64,000 nt of DNA from Nocardioides oceani (GCF_030412965.1 NZ_JAUHJQ010000005.1:186001-250000); one strand, 5' to 3'. Positions 24,664 to 33,677 are shown, counted from the first letter of the stretch. Notes: generated from the sequence alone by a model not told the origin. Numbers and translations are program-made.

Positions 24664-26175
24664 TCAGCCCTTCGCGACGAGCGCCCGGGCGTAGTCGACG
24701 AGGGTCGCGACGGCGACGCCGGTGCCGCCGGAGGTGACGTGGCCCGACGGTCCGCCGGAGGCGAAGGCCGGCCCGGCGATGTCGAGGTGGGCCCACGGCA
24801 GGCCGGCGGTGAACTCGCGCAGGAACGCGGCGGCGTACAGCCCGCCGCCCCAGCGGATCCAGTCGTGCTGGGCGAGGTCGGCGATCTTGCTGGAGGTGAT
24901 CCGTTCGCGCATGTGCTCGGGGATCGGCATCGGCCAGAACTCCTCGCCCGCGGTGACCGCGGCGTCGAGCACGTCCTGGACGACCGTCTCGCTCCCCATG
25001 ACGCCGGAGACCTTGTCGCCCAGGGCGACGACCATGTGGCCGGTCAGCGTGGCGACGTCGAGGATCGTGTCGGGCTGCTGCTCGGTCGCGCGGACGATAG
25101 CGTCGGCGAGGACGAGGCGGCCCTCCGCGTCGGTGTTGAGGATCTCGACGGTGGTGCCGCCGTAGATGCGGAGGACGTCGCCGGGGCGGGTGGCGTTGCC
25201 GGAGATCATGTTCTCGGCCATCGGCACGAACGTCGACAGCTTGATCGGCAGCCCGAGCGCGGCGATCGCCAGCGTCGCCTGCACGACCGCGGCGGCTCCG
25301 GCCATGTCGGACTTCATCTCGTGCATGCTCTGCGCCGGCTTGATGGACAGGCCGCCGGAGTCGAACGTGATGCCCTTGCCGACCAGCGCCAGGTGGTGCT
25401 TGGCGCCGCGCGGCGCGTAGGTCAGCTCGACGAGCCGCGGCGGGGCGTCGGAGCCGGCGCCCACGCCCAGCAGGCCGCCGCAGCCGAGCTCCGCGAGCGC
25501 AGCCTCGTCGTGGACGGTGACGCCGATCTTGGGGGCGCCGCGGCCCTTGGTGGCGGCCTTGGTCGCGGCGACGACCGCGTCGGCGAAGGCCGGCGGCCGC
25601 AGGTCGCCCGGGGGAGTGTTCACCCAGTCGCGGGTCGCGGCGACGGCGTCGGCCACCACCTGCGCCTCCTCCAGTGCGGCCGTGGCCTCCTTGCGGCGGG
25701 CCGCGGGGGTCAGCACGACCACGTCGGCGGGGGCGGACTCCCGGGCGTCCTTCGCGTCCTTCTTGTACGCCGTGAACGCGTAGCCGCCGAGGCGGTGGCC
25801 CTCGACGACCGCGCGGACCAGCTCCGGCGTGCCGGCGGGCAGCGCGACCGCGACCGAGGCCGCGTTGGTCACCGCGCGGGCGGCGGCACCGGCGGCGCGA
25901 CGTACGCCGGCGGGCGTGGCCTCCTTGCCGAGCCCGACCAGCACCAGCAGGGGAGTGGCGACCGTGTCGGCGGTCGGGACCTTGACGACCTCGCCGGCCT
26001 TGCCGGTCACGCCGAGCGTGGAGAGCAGCGGACGCAGCTTGCGCCCGTAGGCCTTCGCGACGTCGTCGCCGCCGTCCGCGAGCTCGGGGCCGTCGGCGCC
26101 CTGCAGGACACCGACCACCACCGCGTCGGCCTTGGTCTTGGCAGGGCTGGCGTTGCGCAGCGTGTACGACGTCAC
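24664..26175 (-). CDS. pepA: Leucyl aminopeptidase (M17)
   Basis: A 503-residue cytosolic dinuclear-metal aminopeptidase. Metal and catalytic motifs are all visible: [17 protein letters not shown] (Lys and Asp), [13 protein letters not shown] (Asp) and the family signature [14 protein letters not shown] (Asp, Glu, Arg). [16 protein letters not shown] is the start of the C-terminal catalytic domain. The N-terminal 170 residues are the usual regulatory macro-like domain. GTG 26173-26175 is chosen because TATCCT lies 7 bases upstream and the protein then begins in register with the family ([10 protein letters not shown]). It matches pepB (Rv2213) in the mycobacterial order. It is divergent from gcvT. 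Confidence 0.95.
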   Translation of the reverse strand: MTSYTLRNASPAKTKADAVVVGVLQGADGPELADGGDDVAKAYGRKLRPLLSTLGVTGKAGEVVKVPTADTVATPLLVLVGLGKEATPAGVRRAAGAAARAVTNAASVAVALPAGTPELVRAVVEGHRLGGYAFTAYKKDAKDARESAPADVVVLTPAARRKEATAALEEAQVVADAVAATRDWVNTPPGDLRPPAFADAVVAATKAATKGRGAPKIGVTVHDEAALAELGCGGLLGVGAGSDAPPRLVELTYAPRGAKHHLALVGKGITFDSGGLSIKPAQSMHEMKSDMAGAAAVVQATLAIAALGLPIKLSTFVPMAENMISGNATRPGDVLRIYGGTTVEILNTDAEGRLVLADAIVRATEQQPDTILDVATLTGHMVVALGDKVSGVMGSETVVQDVLDAAVTAGEEFWPMPIPEHMRERITSSKIADLAQHDWIRWGGGLYAAAFLREFTAGLPWAHLDIAGPAFASGGPSGHVTSGGTGVAVATLVDYARALVAKG

Positions 26176-26182
26176 CCGAGGA

Positions 26183-26208
26183 AGGATAGACAGTCGCTGG
26201 GGTAGGTT
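26183..26208. promoter_or_regulatory. Interlocked divergent promoters of pepA and gcvT
   Basis: TATCCT on the minus strand (26183-26188) is 7 bases from the pepA GTG. TAGGTT on the plus strand (26203-26208) is 7 bases from the gcvT ATG. The starts are 41 bp apart, so each -35 region must overlap the other -10. Confidence 0.6.
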
Positions 26209-26215
26209 CCCCGGC

Positions 26216-27343
26216 ATGGCTGGAGACCCCACCCCGGACCCCTCGCTGCTGCGGTCGCCGCTGCACGAGCGCCACGCGGCGCTGGGCGCCAAGATGGCCG
26301 AGTTCGGCGGCTGGTCGATGCCGCTGGAGTACGCCGCCGGCACGGTCAAGGAGCACACGGCCGTGCGCGAGGCGGTCGGCCTCTTCGACGTCAGCCACCT
26401 CGGCAAGGCGCTCGTGTCGGGGTCCGGCGCCGCGGCGTACGTGGACGCCACGCTGACCAACGACCTCGGCCGGATCGCGCCGGGCAAGGCGCAGTACACG
26501 CTGTGCTGCGACGAGGAGACCGGCGGCGTGGTCGACGACCTCATCGTCTACCTCCACGACGACGAGCAGGTCCTGCTCGTGCCGAACGCCGCGAACACCG
26601 CCGAGGTGGTCCGCCGCCTCGAGGCGCAGGCGCCCGACGGCGTGGCCGTCGAGGACCAGCACCGCGACCACGCGGTGCTCGCCGTCCAGGGGCCGCTCAG
26701 CGACGAGGTGCTGTCCGCCGCGGGCCTGCCGGTGGGGCACGACTACATGTCGTTCGTGGTGGCGCCGTTCGAGGGCTCCGAGGTCGTGGTGTGCCGCACC
26801 GGGTACACCGGTGAGCGCGGCTACGAGCTGATCGCGCCCGTCGGGGTCGCCGTCGCGCTCTGGGACGCGCTCGTCGCCGCGGGCGAGCCGCACGGCCTGC
26901 AGCCCTGCGGCCTGGGCTCCCGCGACACGCTGCGCACCGAGATGGGCTATCCGCTGCACGGGCAGGACATCTCGCTCGACGTCACGCCCAACGAGGCGCG
27001 CCTCGGGTGGGCCGTCGGCTGGTCGAAGCCGGCGTTCTGGGGCCGCGACGTGCTGCTCGCCGAGCGCGAGGCCGGTCCCAAGCGCGTCCTGCGCGGGCTG
27101 GTCGCCACCGGTCGCGGCATCCCGCGCCCCGGCATGAGCGTCTCGTTGACCGCCGACGTGCTGCTCGGCGAGATCACCTCGGGGACCTTCTCGCCGACGC
27201 TGCGCAAGGGCATCGGGCTGGCGCTGCTGCCGACCTTCGTGAACCCCGAGGCGGAGGTCGGCGTCGACGTGCGTGGCCGCCGCGAGATCTTCCAGCTCAC
27301 CAAGCCGCCGTTCGTCCGCACCAACGTCCGGAGCAGCGAGTGA
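26216..27343 (+). CDS. gcvT: Glycine cleavage system aminomethyltransferase (T protein)
   Basis: A 375-residue T protein that transfers the methylene group from the aminomethyl-lipoyl H protein to tetrahydrofolate. Motifs seen are [29 protein letters not shown] (the catalytic Asp region), [36 protein letters not shown] and [22 protein letters not shown] 26216 has TAGGTT 7 bases upstream. No gcvH or gcvP is present in the window, so the system is split. The product, methylene-THF, is also what ThyA at 29987 consumes. The stop overlaps the start of the next small gene. Confidence 0.96.
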   Translation: MAGDPTPDPSLLRSPLHERHAALGAKMAEFGGWSMPLEYAAGTVKEHTAVREAVGLFDVSHLGKALVSGSGAAAYVDATLTNDLGRIAPGKAQYTLCCDEETGGVVDDLIVYLHDDEQVLLVPNAANTAEVVRRLEAQAPDGVAVEDQHRDHAVLAVQGPLSDEVLSAAGLPVGHDYMSFVVAPFEGSEVVVCRTGYTGERGYELIAPVGVAVALWDALVAAGEPHGLQPCGLGSRDTLRTEMGYPLHGQDISLDVTPNEARLGWAVGWSKPAFWGRDVLLAEREAGPKRVLRGLVATGRGIPRPGMSVSLTADVLLGEITSGTFSPTLRKGIGLALLPTFVNPEAEVGVDVRGRREIFQLTKPPFVRTNVRSSE

Positions 27344-27597
27344 ACCTCCCCGAGCAGCCCACCACCTTCCGCGCCCCCCTGCCGGCCGAGCGGCCGTGGT
27401 GGTGGCGGCTCGAGAACGCCGCCGGCGAGGAGGTCACCGTCGAGGGCGACCTCGGCTCCGAGCGCTTCGCGAGCCAGTCCGACGCCGAGTCGTGGGTCGG
27501 GGAGGTGTTCGCGGAGCTCGCGGCCGAGGGCGTCGACGCCGTCACGCTCTTCGAGCTCGAGCGCCGCGTCTACGGCCCGATGTCGCTGCACCCCTAG
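27340..27597 (+). CDS. Small conserved protein coupled to gcvT
   Basis: An 85-residue soluble protein. GTG 27340-27342 overlaps the gcvT stop (GTGA), a sign of translational coupling. [19 protein letters not shown] and [30 protein letters not shown] suggest an alpha/beta protein with an N-terminal aromatic cluster, and the end VYGPMSL is, as I recall, shared by actinobacterial homologues. No catalytic residues stand out. Its position suggests a link with one-carbon metabolism, but that is inference. Confidence 0.75.
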   Translation: MNLPEQPTTFRAPLPAERPWWWRLENAAGEEVTVEGDLGSERFASQSDAESWVGEVFAELAAEGVDAVTLFELERRVYGPMSLHP

Positions 27598-27624
27598 CGT
27601 TCCCGGGCGAGGGCGGGAGGGCGG

Positions 27625-29115
27625 ATGCGCGCGGACGACTTCCCCGACTACCTCGCCGCCCGCTGGGTCCCGCTCGTCCGCGTCGTCGTCCTGCTCGGCG
27701 CCAGCCCGGCGCTCGCGCACCGGGTCGTCGCCGTCGCGCTCGGCTCCGCCCGCCGCGACTGGCGTGAGCTGAGGACGGTCGGGGACCTCGACGGCGACGT
27801 GCTCGGCGCGGTGCTGCGGACGCTCGCCGACGCCCGCAAGCAGGGCCTGGACCGGACCGGGCCGGACGAGGCGCCCCACGAGCCCCACGAGCCCGACGTG
27901 CTGCGCGAAGCGCTTGCCGCGCTCGGCGCGCTGCCCGAGCGCGAGCGGACCCGTCTGGTGGTGGCCGCGCTGCTCGGCCGAGGGACGACCGACCACCCCG
28001 CGCTCCTCGACGGCGTACGCCGCGCGGCCGCGACGGTGCGCGTGGGCCCGGCGCCGGCGCCGGAGGAGCTGCCGACGCGGCTGGGACCCCGTCGCAGCGG
28101 CCGGCTGGTCGCGCTCGGGCTGGCGGTCGTGCTGGCGCTGGTCGCGGCGACGTACGCCGTCGGGGCGGTCCGCTCGCCGGACGAGCCCGAACCCGGGCCC
28201 GACCGGCCGGGGGAGCGGCTGGGCCCGCTGGGCGTCGTGGACGTCGAGAACCCGGTGCCGGTGACCTGGTGGGTCGACGGCGTCCTGCACCTGCCGTCCG
28301 GCCGGACGGACCTCGCCGGCGTCGTGGACCTGGTGGCCGTGGGCGGCGGCGTGGTCGTCGCCGACGAGGAGCAGCGGGTGGTGCACGTGGACCGGGAGGG
28401 GGCCCGCACCCTGCTCGGCACGCAGGCTCCGGGCACCGGCCTGGCCGCCCAGCACGACAGCGCGCTCGTGGCCTGGGTCGAGTCCGACGGCACGGTGGTG
28501 CTGCACGACGTGCTCGCCGGGGACGACGTGGACCGGCAGCGGCTCGACATCTTCGAGGAGGCCACCGGGGAGGTCGTGGCCGTGGACGGCAGCGTCGTGC
28601 ACCTCGCCTCGGCCTTCGGCGACGTCCGCTGGGCCGCCGGCGACGACTCGACGACGGTGGCCCAGCCGCCGGTGCTCCTCGACCGCGCGGCCGGCACGGT
28701 GCTCGCGCGGCAGGGGCCGACCAGGGTCCGGGTCGAGCAGCCGTTCTTCAGCGTCGGCCACGACCTGCCGGGCCGAGGCGGGTCGCTCTCACCCGACGGC
28801 GAGGTGGTCCTCACCAGCGTCGCGGACGAGCGGTCGGCCTACGGCACGGTTCGGCTCCACGAGTCCCGCACCGGTGACCGCCTGCCCACCGGGCTCGGCG
28901 CCGAGGACGTCGTGCTCGCCTCGGCCTTCGGCGGGGACGGCACGGTCACCCACGTGGTGGCGCGGCTGCAGGACCTCCCGCGCACCGACGACTACGTCCG
29001 ATCGTCGTTCTCCGGGCGGCTGGAGCTGCGCACCTGCCGGCTCGCCGACGGCCGCTGCCGCACCGACGCGACGGTGCCGGCGAGCGGGGGCGTGCCGCTC
29101 CTCGCCGCGCCGTAG
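27625..29115 (+). CDS. Membrane protein with sigma-factor-like N-terminus and beta-propeller-like C-terminus
   Basis: A 496-residue protein. Residues 4-48 (DDFPDYLAARWVPLVRVVVL and onwards) align with region 2 of the SigE-family sigma factor at 45571 in this window (DDFTAFVAARWRTLVRAGLL). Residues 92-118 (VLREALAALGALPERERTRL) resemble the first helices of sigma region 4, but the DNA-binding helix-turn-helix is missing. A membrane helix at about 161-181 (LVALGLAVVLALVAATYAV) follows. The external about 310 residues contain repeated short strands with GGGVVVADEEQRVVHVDREG and SLSPDGEVVLTSVADE, typical of beta-propeller blades. ATG 27625 follows GGGAGGG. The function is unknown; a decayed sigma turned sensor or anchor is my reading. 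Confidence 0.75.
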   Translation: MRADDFPDYLAARWVPLVRVVVLLGASPALAHRVVAVALGSARRDWRELRTVGDLDGDVLGAVLRTLADARKQGLDRTGPDEAPHEPHEPDVLREALAALGALPERERTRLVVAALLGRGTTDHPALLDGVRRAAATVRVGPAPAPEELPTRLGPRRSGRLVALGLAVVLALVAATYAVGAVRSPDEPEPGPDRPGERLGPLGVVDVENPVPVTWWVDGVLHLPSGRTDLAGVVDLVAVGGGVVVADEEQRVVHVDREGARTLLGTQAPGTGLAAQHDSALVAWVESDGTVVLHDVLAGDDVDRQRLDIFEEATGEVVAVDGSVVHLASAFGDVRWAAGDDSTTVAQPPVLLDRAAGTVLARQGPTRVRVEQPFFSVGHDLPGRGGSLSPDGEVVLTSVADERSAYGTVRLHESRTGDRLPTGLGAEDVVLASAFGGDGTVTHVVARLQDLPRTDDYVRSSFSGRLELRTCRLADGRCRTDATVPASGGVPLLAAP

Positions 29116-29118
29116 GGT
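29113..29118 (+). promoter_or_regulatory. -10 box of the PhzF-family gene, on the upstream stop codon
   Basis: TAGGGT lies 6 bases before GTG 29125. Its first three bases are the TAG stop of the preceding gene. Confidence 0.55.
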
Positions 29119-29124
29119 CGGCGC

Positions 29125-29976
29125 GTGCCCGTGCTGTCCTTCCGCCAGGTCGACGTCTTCTCCACCGAGCCGCTGCTCGGCAACCCGGTGGCCGTGGTCC
29201 ACGACGCCGACGACCTCACCGACGAGCAGATGGCCGCCTTCGCGCGCTGGACGAACCTGTCCGAGACCACCTTCCTGCTCCGGCCGCTCGACCCCGCCGC
29301 TGACTACCGGCTGCGGATCTTCACCCCCGGCGGCGAGCTGCCGTTCGCGGGCCACCCGACGCTCGGCAGCGCCCACGCGTGGCTCGAGGCGGGCGGCGCG
29401 CCTGCCGGCGACGGCATCGTCCAGGAATGCGGCGCCGGGCTGGTGACGCTGCGCGGGGAGGACGGTGTCCTGGCCTTCGAGGCGCCGCCGCTGATCCGAT
29501 CCGGCCCCGTCGACGAGGCCGACCTCGCGGCGGTCGCCACCGCGCTGCGGCTGCCGCGCGAGGACCTCCTCGACGCGGCGTGGATCGACAACGGCCCCGG
29601 CTGGGTCGGGGTCCTGCTCCGCGACGCCGCGGCCGTCCTCGCCCTGGCGCCCGACTTCGCGGCCTTCGGCGACCTCAAGATCGGCGTCGTCGGGACGTAC
29701 GCCGACGGGCCGGTCGCGGTCGAGGTGCGCGCGTTCTGCCCGCAGTACGGCGTCCCGGAGGACCCGGTCACCGGAAGCCTCAACGCCGGGATCGGCCAGT
29801 GGCTCGCGGGCACGCGCCTGCCGGCGGCGTACGTCGCGGCGCAGGGGACCGCGGTCGGCCGGCGCGGCCGCGTCCACGTCACCCGCACCGGCGACGTCGT
29901 CCACGTCGGCGGCGCCACGCGCACCACGATCACCGGCACCCTGGACCTCCGACGCGACGTCGGCGCGGACGACTAG
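29125..29976 (+). CDS. PhzF family isomerase/epimerase
   Basis: A 283-residue protein with the duplicated hot-dog-like PhzF fold. The family fingerprints are [20 protein letters not shown] at the N-terminus, the catalytic Glu in [31 protein letters not shown], and [16 protein letters not shown] in the second half. PhzF of phenazine synthesis isomerises dihydro-3-hydroxyanthranilate; most relatives have other, unknown substrates, and no phenazine genes are here. GTG start, leaderless by position. Confidence 0.92.
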   Translation: MPVLSFRQVDVFSTEPLLGNPVAVVHDADDLTDEQMAAFARWTNLSETTFLLRPLDPAADYRLRIFTPGGELPFAGHPTLGSAHAWLEAGGAPAGDGIVQECGAGLVTLRGEDGVLAFEAPPLIRSGPVDEADLAAVATALRLPREDLLDAAWIDNGPGWVGVLLRDAAAVLALAPDFAAFGDLKIGVVGTYADGPVAVEVRAFCPQYGVPEDPVTGSLNAGIGQWLAGTRLPAAYVAAQGTAVGRRGRVHVTRTGDVVHVGGATRTTITGTLDLRRDVGADD

Positions 29977-29979
29977 GCT
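29974..29979 (+). promoter_or_regulatory. -10 box of thyA, on the upstream stop codon
   Basis: TAGGCT lies 7 bases before GTG 29987. The first three bases are the TAG stop of the PhzF-family gene. Confidence 0.6.
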
Positions 29980-29986
29980 CGGGCCC

Positions 29987-30796
29987 GTGCAGCAGTACCT
30001 CGATCTCCTCCGCCGCGTGCTCGACGAGGGCGTCGAGAAGGGCGACCGCACCGGAACCGGCACGCTCAGCGTCTTCGGCCACCAGATGCGCTTCGACCTC
30101 AGCGAGGGCTTCCCGCTGGTGACGACCAAGAAGGTCCACACCCGCTCGGTGTTCGGCGAGCTGCTGTGGTTCCTGCGCGGCGACACCAACGTGCGCTGGC
30201 TGCAGGAGCGCGGCATCAGCATCTGGGACGAGTGGGCCGACGAGCAGGGCGAGCTCGGCCCGGTCTACGGCTACCAGTGGCGCTCGTGGCCGACCCCGGA
30301 CGGTCGTCACGTCGACCAGCTCGCGCAGGTCGTCGAGCAGATCAGGCGAGACCCCGACTCGCGCCGCCACATCGTCTCGGCGTGGAACGTCGCCGACATC
30401 CCCGACATGGCGCTCGCGCCGTGCCACACGATGTTCCAGTTCTACGTCGCCCCGCAGGCCGACGGCCCCGGCCGGCTGTCCTGCCAGCTCTACCAGCGCT
30501 CGGGCGACGTCTTCCTCGGCGTGCCGTTCAACATCGCCTCCTACGCGCTGCTGACCCACATGGTCGCCCAGGTGACCGGGCTCGAGGTCGGCGACTTCGT
30601 GCACACCCTCGGCGACGCGCACTTGTACCTCAACCACCTCGACCAGGCCCGCCTGCAGCTGACCCGCGAGCCGCGGCCGCTGCCCCGCCTCGTGCTCGAC
30701 CCGACCGTCACCGCGCTCGACGCCTTCGAGCTCGAGCACATCGAGGTCGCCGGCTACGACCCGCACCCGGGCATCAAGGCCCCGATCGCGGTATGA
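29987..30796 (+). CDS. thyA: Thymidylate synthase
   Basis: A 269-residue folate-dependent enzyme that converts dUMP to dTMP with methylene-THF. The catalytic nucleophile is Cys146 in [12 protein letters not shown]. Other signatures are [20 protein letters not shown] (phosphate-binding Arg), [59 protein letters not shown] and [10 protein letters not shown]. The length is close to E. coli ThyA. GTG start, leaderless. DHFR follows 31 bases later, giving the classical thyA-dfrA pair that regenerates the dihydrofolate produced. Confidence 0.98.
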   Translation: MQQYLDLLRRVLDEGVEKGDRTGTGTLSVFGHQMRFDLSEGFPLVTTKKVHTRSVFGELLWFLRGDTNVRWLQERGISIWDEWADEQGELGPVYGYQWRSWPTPDGRHVDQLAQVVEQIRRDPDSRRHIVSAWNVADIPDMALAPCHTMFQFYVAPQADGPGRLSCQLYQRSGDVFLGVPFNIASYALLTHMVAQVTGLEVGDFVHTLGDAHLYLNHLDQARLQLTREPRPLPRLVLDPTVTALDAFELEHIEVAGYDPHPGIKAPIAV

Positions 30797-30827
30797 GCCG
30801 CCGGACGAGCCGTCCGATGAGCCGCCC

Positions 30828-31325
30828 GTGACCCCCGGCGGCACCCGCGTCGTGCTCGTCGCCGCCGTCGCCCGCAACGGCGTGATCGGCGACGGCCCGG
30901 ACATCCCGTGGCGGGTCCCCGGCGAGCAGAAGCGCTTCAAGGAGCTGACCTGGGGCCACGTGCTGCTCATGGGCCGCACGACGTACGACTCGATCGGCCG
31001 GCCCCTTCCCGGCCGCACCACCGTCGTGCTGACCCGCGACCCGTCCTGGTCCGCGAAGGGCGTGCTCGTCGCCCACGACCTCGACGAGGCGCTCGCGCTC
31101 GCGGACGGGATCGAGGGCGACCTGATGGTCGCCGGCGGAGCGCAGGTGTACGCCGCCGCACTGGCCGTCGCCGACGAGCAGGTGCTCTCCGAGGTCCACC
31201 TCGAGCCGGCCGGCGACGTGTACTACCCGGCCTTCGACCCGGGGGAGTGGCGCGAGGCGTCCCGCGAGCCCGCCGAGGGATACGACGTGGTCCGCTGGGT
31301 CCGGCGTACCCCTCCCGCTCGCTGA
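30828..31325 (+). CDS. dfrA: Dihydrofolate reductase
   Basis: A 165-residue NADPH-dependent reductase. The active-site loop and acid are in AVARNGVIGDGPDIPWRVPG (Asp at the folate site, PW following), the NADPH site is HVLLMGRTTYDSIGRPLPGR, then TTVVLTRDP, and LMVAGGAQVYAAAL closes the cofactor pocket. This Gly-Asp-Gly-Pro-Asp-Ile-Pro-Trp form is seen in actinobacterial DHFR. GTG 30828 directly follows thyA; TGAGCCGCC repeats fill the short gap. It recycles the DHF made by ThyA. Confidence 0.96.
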   Translation: MTPGGTRVVLVAAVARNGVIGDGPDIPWRVPGEQKRFKELTWGHVLLMGRTTYDSIGRPLPGRTTVVLTRDPSWSAKGVLVAHDLDEALALADGIEGDLMVAGGAQVYAAALAVADEQVLSEVHLEPAGDVYYPAFDPGEWREASREPAEGYDVVRWVRRTPPAR

Positions 31326-31377
31326 GGGCCGTCCTCCGGCTCGGGAACCACCCTCGCTTTCGCAGCGTCCTAGCGGC

Positions 31378-31803
31378 TTGAGGATCCTCGCCACCCCGGC
31401 TCTCCTGCTCGCTTCGCTCCTGGTGCACGGGTGCACCGAGGACGGTGCGCCCGAGTCCAGACAGCCCGAGACCGCGGTCGCCGAGACCAGCGGGGTGCCC
31501 GTCGATCCCGTCGACCTCGTCGCGCGCTACGAGACGAGCCAGTTCCAGACGGTCGTCCAGCTGCTGGGGTGCCCGACCGATGAGCGGCGCTTCTTCTCCT
31601 ACGACCGGTCGGCACCCGCTCCGGACGCCACGGTCGAGGACGCGCTGGGGAGGGCGGCCACCTCCGCACGGGTCGTCGAGCTCTCGCCGACCGAGGTGCT
31701 CGCGCTCGTCACGACGACGGGACGTGTCAGCGACGTCCTGGTCGTCGCCCGGTGGGGCAACGGCGGCTGGGCGGTGGACAGCGGAGCCCGCTGCGCCTCC
31801 TAG
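31378..31803 (+). CDS. Small hypothetical lipoprotein
   Basis: A 141-residue protein. The signal sequence MRILATPALLLASLLVHGC carries its lipobox cysteine at position 19. A short acidic linker follows, then a compact domain with FQTVVQLLGCPTDERRFFSYD, LSPTEVLALVTTTGRVSDVL and a closing strand VVARWGNGGWAVDSGARC. Two further cysteines could form a disulfide. No family is recognised. TTG 31378 is the only start that includes the signal peptide. It lies between dfrA and a palindrome-rich intergenic region. Confidence 0.65.
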   Translation: MRILATPALLLASLLVHGCTEDGAPESRQPETAVAETSGVPVDPVDLVARYETSQFQTVVQLLGCPTDERRFFSYDRSAPAPDATVEDALGRAATSARVVELSPTEVLALVTTTGRVSDVLVVARWGNGGWAVDSGARCAS

Positions 31804-31840
31804 CGCCGGCGCCCCGGGGTACGCCGCCGCATCGACCGAC

Positions 31841-31926
31841 GTTTCATCGGCCGGCCGACAAAACTCCCGGTGGGCCGATGAAGTTCCATCGGCCCACCGG
31901 GAGCTTCAGCGGCCGGCCGATGAAAC
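31841..31926. repeat. 86-bp nested palindromic element
   Basis: Four 17-base arms pair two by two. GTTTCATCGGCCGGCCG (31841-31857) pairs with 31910-31926, and CTCCCGGTGGGCCGATG (31864-31880) pairs with 31887-31903. They are separated by symmetric 6-base bulges (ACAAAA, CTTCAG) and a 6-base loop (AAGTTC). All 34 arm pairs are perfect. TTCATCGG and CCGATGAA alternate, so alternative local hairpins can also form. It occupies part of the 305-bp gap between a lipoprotein gene and the convergent sulfotransferase gene. Confidence 0.9.
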
Positions 31927-32009
31927 TTCCCGGCCGTCCGTCGTCGATGCGCAGCGTGGCGACCTCGACGTACCGGCTGAGTCCGCGGGCGACCGGAACC
32001 CACCGACAA

Positions 32010-32062
32010 CAGTGCCGCTGCAGAGCACGCGGGCGGCGTGTGGAGCGACAGCAGTGCCGCTG
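32010..32062. repeat. Direct repeat in the intergenic region
   Basis: CAGTGCCGCTG occurs exactly at 32010-32020 and 32052-32062; the wider 19-base context matches with two changes. A further short direct repeat (AACGAGCCCGG) follows near 32090. No gene is apparent between 31927 and 32108. Confidence 0.7.
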
Positions 32063-32108
32063 AAGACAGGCCCCCGGGGCCCGAACGAGCCCGGAACGAG
32101 CCCGGCAG

Positions 32109-32699
32109 TCACAGTGCGGAGCGGTAGACCTCGAGGTCGGCGGCGTAGTGCTCCTCCAGCCGCGCGCGCAGGCGCGGGGAGACGTCGAGCTCGCGGGCGG
32201 GCGAGGCGTTCGCCCGGGCCGGTGCCGGTAGGTCGACGCCGAGGCGGTCGGCCATCCACGCGCTGGCCTGCTCGAGGTGCTCGTAGCGGTAGATCCGCTC
32301 GACGATGACGCGGCCGTCGACGTCGGAGACGAAGGTGGCCGAGCTGCCGAGGTTCACCTCGCCGGCGAGGATCTGCTCGGCGAACTCCTCGAACGACATC
32401 CCGCCGGTGTAGCGCGGCTTCCCCTCGAAGCCGGGGCGGGCGCGGTAGCGCCACCACGACGCCGCCCAGTCGACCGGCTCGCGCACCAGGCAGACGAGCT
32501 CGTAGCTCTCGCGCGGGAAGCCGTAGGCCTCCAGCGTCGGCGCGACGAGCCGCTCGAACGTGCGGGCGCGCATGTGCTTCATCGTCGGCGGCTTGCGGAC
32601 GACCAGCTGCGCCTGGGCGTCGAAGCGGCGCTGGATCGCCGTGGAGCCGGTCTTCGTCATCGACAGGAACACGAAGCCTGCGTGCGCCATGGCGAGCAT
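32109..32699 (-). CDS. Sulfotransferase family protein
   Basis: A 196-residue protein. The N-terminal HAGFVFLSMTKTGSTAIQRR has the PAPS 5'-phosphosulfate-binding loop pattern (Lys-Thr-Gly-Ser/Thr), and VCLVREPVDWAASWWRYR is the 3'-phosphate-binding Arg/Ser motif. It is shorter than typical sulfotransferases (about 250-300), so it may be a minimal form. The acceptor is unknown. ATG 32697-32699 is preferred to ATG 32690 because TAGGGT lies 7 bases upstream. It is divergent from an LLM oxidoreductase with only 39 bases between the starts. Confidence 0.82.
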   Translation of the reverse strand: MLAMAHAGFVFLSMTKTGSTAIQRRFDAQAQLVVRKPPTMKHMRARTFERLVAPTLEAYGFPRESYELVCLVREPVDWAASWWRYRARPGFEGKPRYTGGMSFEEFAEQILAGEVNLGSSATFVSDVDGRVIVERIYRYEHLEQASAWMADRLGVDLPAPARANASPARELDVSPRLRARLEEHYAADLEVYRSAL

Positions 32700-32706
32700 G
32701 GTGCGG

Positions 32707-32731
32707 ACCCTATCCGGCGGGCTGGCAGGCT
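32707..32731. promoter_or_regulatory. Interlocked divergent promoters, sulfotransferase and LLM oxidoreductase
   Basis: TAGGGT on the minus strand (32707-32712) and CAGGCT on the plus strand (32726-32731) each lie 7 bases from their start codons. The geometry is the same as at pepA/gcvT. Confidence 0.5.
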
Positions 32732-32738
32732 TGCCACC

Positions 32739-33677
32739 ATGGAGCTGCGCATCTTCACCGAACCCCAGCAGGGCGCGACGTACGACGACCTGCTCGCCGT
32801 CGCCCGGACCACCGAGGAGCTCGGCTTCGGCGCCTTCTTCCGCTCCGACCACTACCTAGGGATGGGCACCGAGGGGCTGCCCGGCCCCAGCGACGCGTGG
32901 ATCACGCTGGCCGGCCTGGCCCGCGACACCAGCACCATCCGGCTCGGCACGATGATGACCAGCGCGACCTTCCGCCACCCGGGTCCGCTCGCGATCAGCG
33001 TCGCGAACGTCGACGCGATGAGCGGCGGCCGGGTCGAGCTCGGCATCGGCGCCGGCTGGTTCGAGGCCGAGCACACCAAGTACGGCATTCCGTTCCCGAG
33101 CACCGGTGAGCGCTTCGACCGCTTCGAGGAGCAGCTCGAGGTCATCACCGGCCTGTGGGCGACCGAGGGGGGCTTCGACTTCGCCGGCGAGCACTACGCG
33201 GTCAGCGACAGCCCCGGCCTGCCCAAGCCCGTGCAGACCGGCGGGCGCCGCGGCGGACCGCCGGTGCTCATCGGCGGCCTCGGCAAGAAGCGCACGCCCG
33301 AGCTCGCCGCCCGGTTCGCCGACGAGTTCAACCTGCCGTTCGTCGACGAGGCGACGACCGAGGCGCAGTTCGCACGCGTCCGCGCCGCCTGCGAGGCGGC
33401 CGACCGCGACCCGGCGACGATGGCGTGGTCGAACGCGCTCGTGCTGTGCGTCGGCGAGGACGAGGCGGAGGTCGAGCGCCGCGCGGCGGCCATCGGCCGG
33501 GAGAAGGACGAGCTGCGCGAGAACGGCCTGGCCGGCACCCCGCAGGAGGTCGTCGACAAGATCGGGCGGTACGCCGCGCTGGGCGCCGAGCGCGTCTACC
33601 TCCAGGTCCTCGACCTCGGTGACCTCGACCACCTCCGGCTGGTGGCGCGCGACGTGATGCCCCACGTCGGGCGATAA
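32739..33677 (+). CDS. LLM-class F420-dependent oxidoreductase
   Basis: A 312-residue luciferase-like TIM barrel. Family signs are MELRIFTEPQQGATYDDLLA, ELGFGAFFRSDHYLGMG, LGTMMTSATFRHPGPLAISV, DAMSGGRVELGIGAGWFEAE and PVLIGGLGKKRTPELAARFA. This fits the F420-binding TIGR03560-like subgroup common in actinobacteria. The substrate is unknown. ATG 32739 has CAGGCT 7 bases upstream. Its TAA stop is reused as the start of the dapA -10 box. It is a distant relative of the LLM half of the fusion at 1048. Confidence 0.92.
   Translation: MELRIFTEPQQGATYDDLLAVARTTEELGFGAFFRSDHYLGMGTEGLPGPSDAWITLAGLARDTSTIRLGTMMTSATFRHPGPLAISVANVDAMSGGRVELGIGAGWFEAEHTKYGIPFPSTGERFDRFEEQLEVITGLWATEGGFDFAGEHYAVSDSPGLPKPVQTGGRRGGPPVLIGGLGKKRTPELAARFADEFNLPFVDEATTEAQFARVRAACEAADRDPATMAWSNALVLCVGEDEAEVERRAAAIGREKDELRENGLAGTPQEVVDKIGRYAALGAERVYLQVLDLGDLDHLRLVARDVMPHVGR

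Noticed and set aside
31906..32080. A minus-strand frame reading GLSRYVEVATLRIDDG, possibly a gene remnant
   Set aside because: It looks protein-like for about 20 residues but then runs into the palindrome, has no start, and I cannot match a family.
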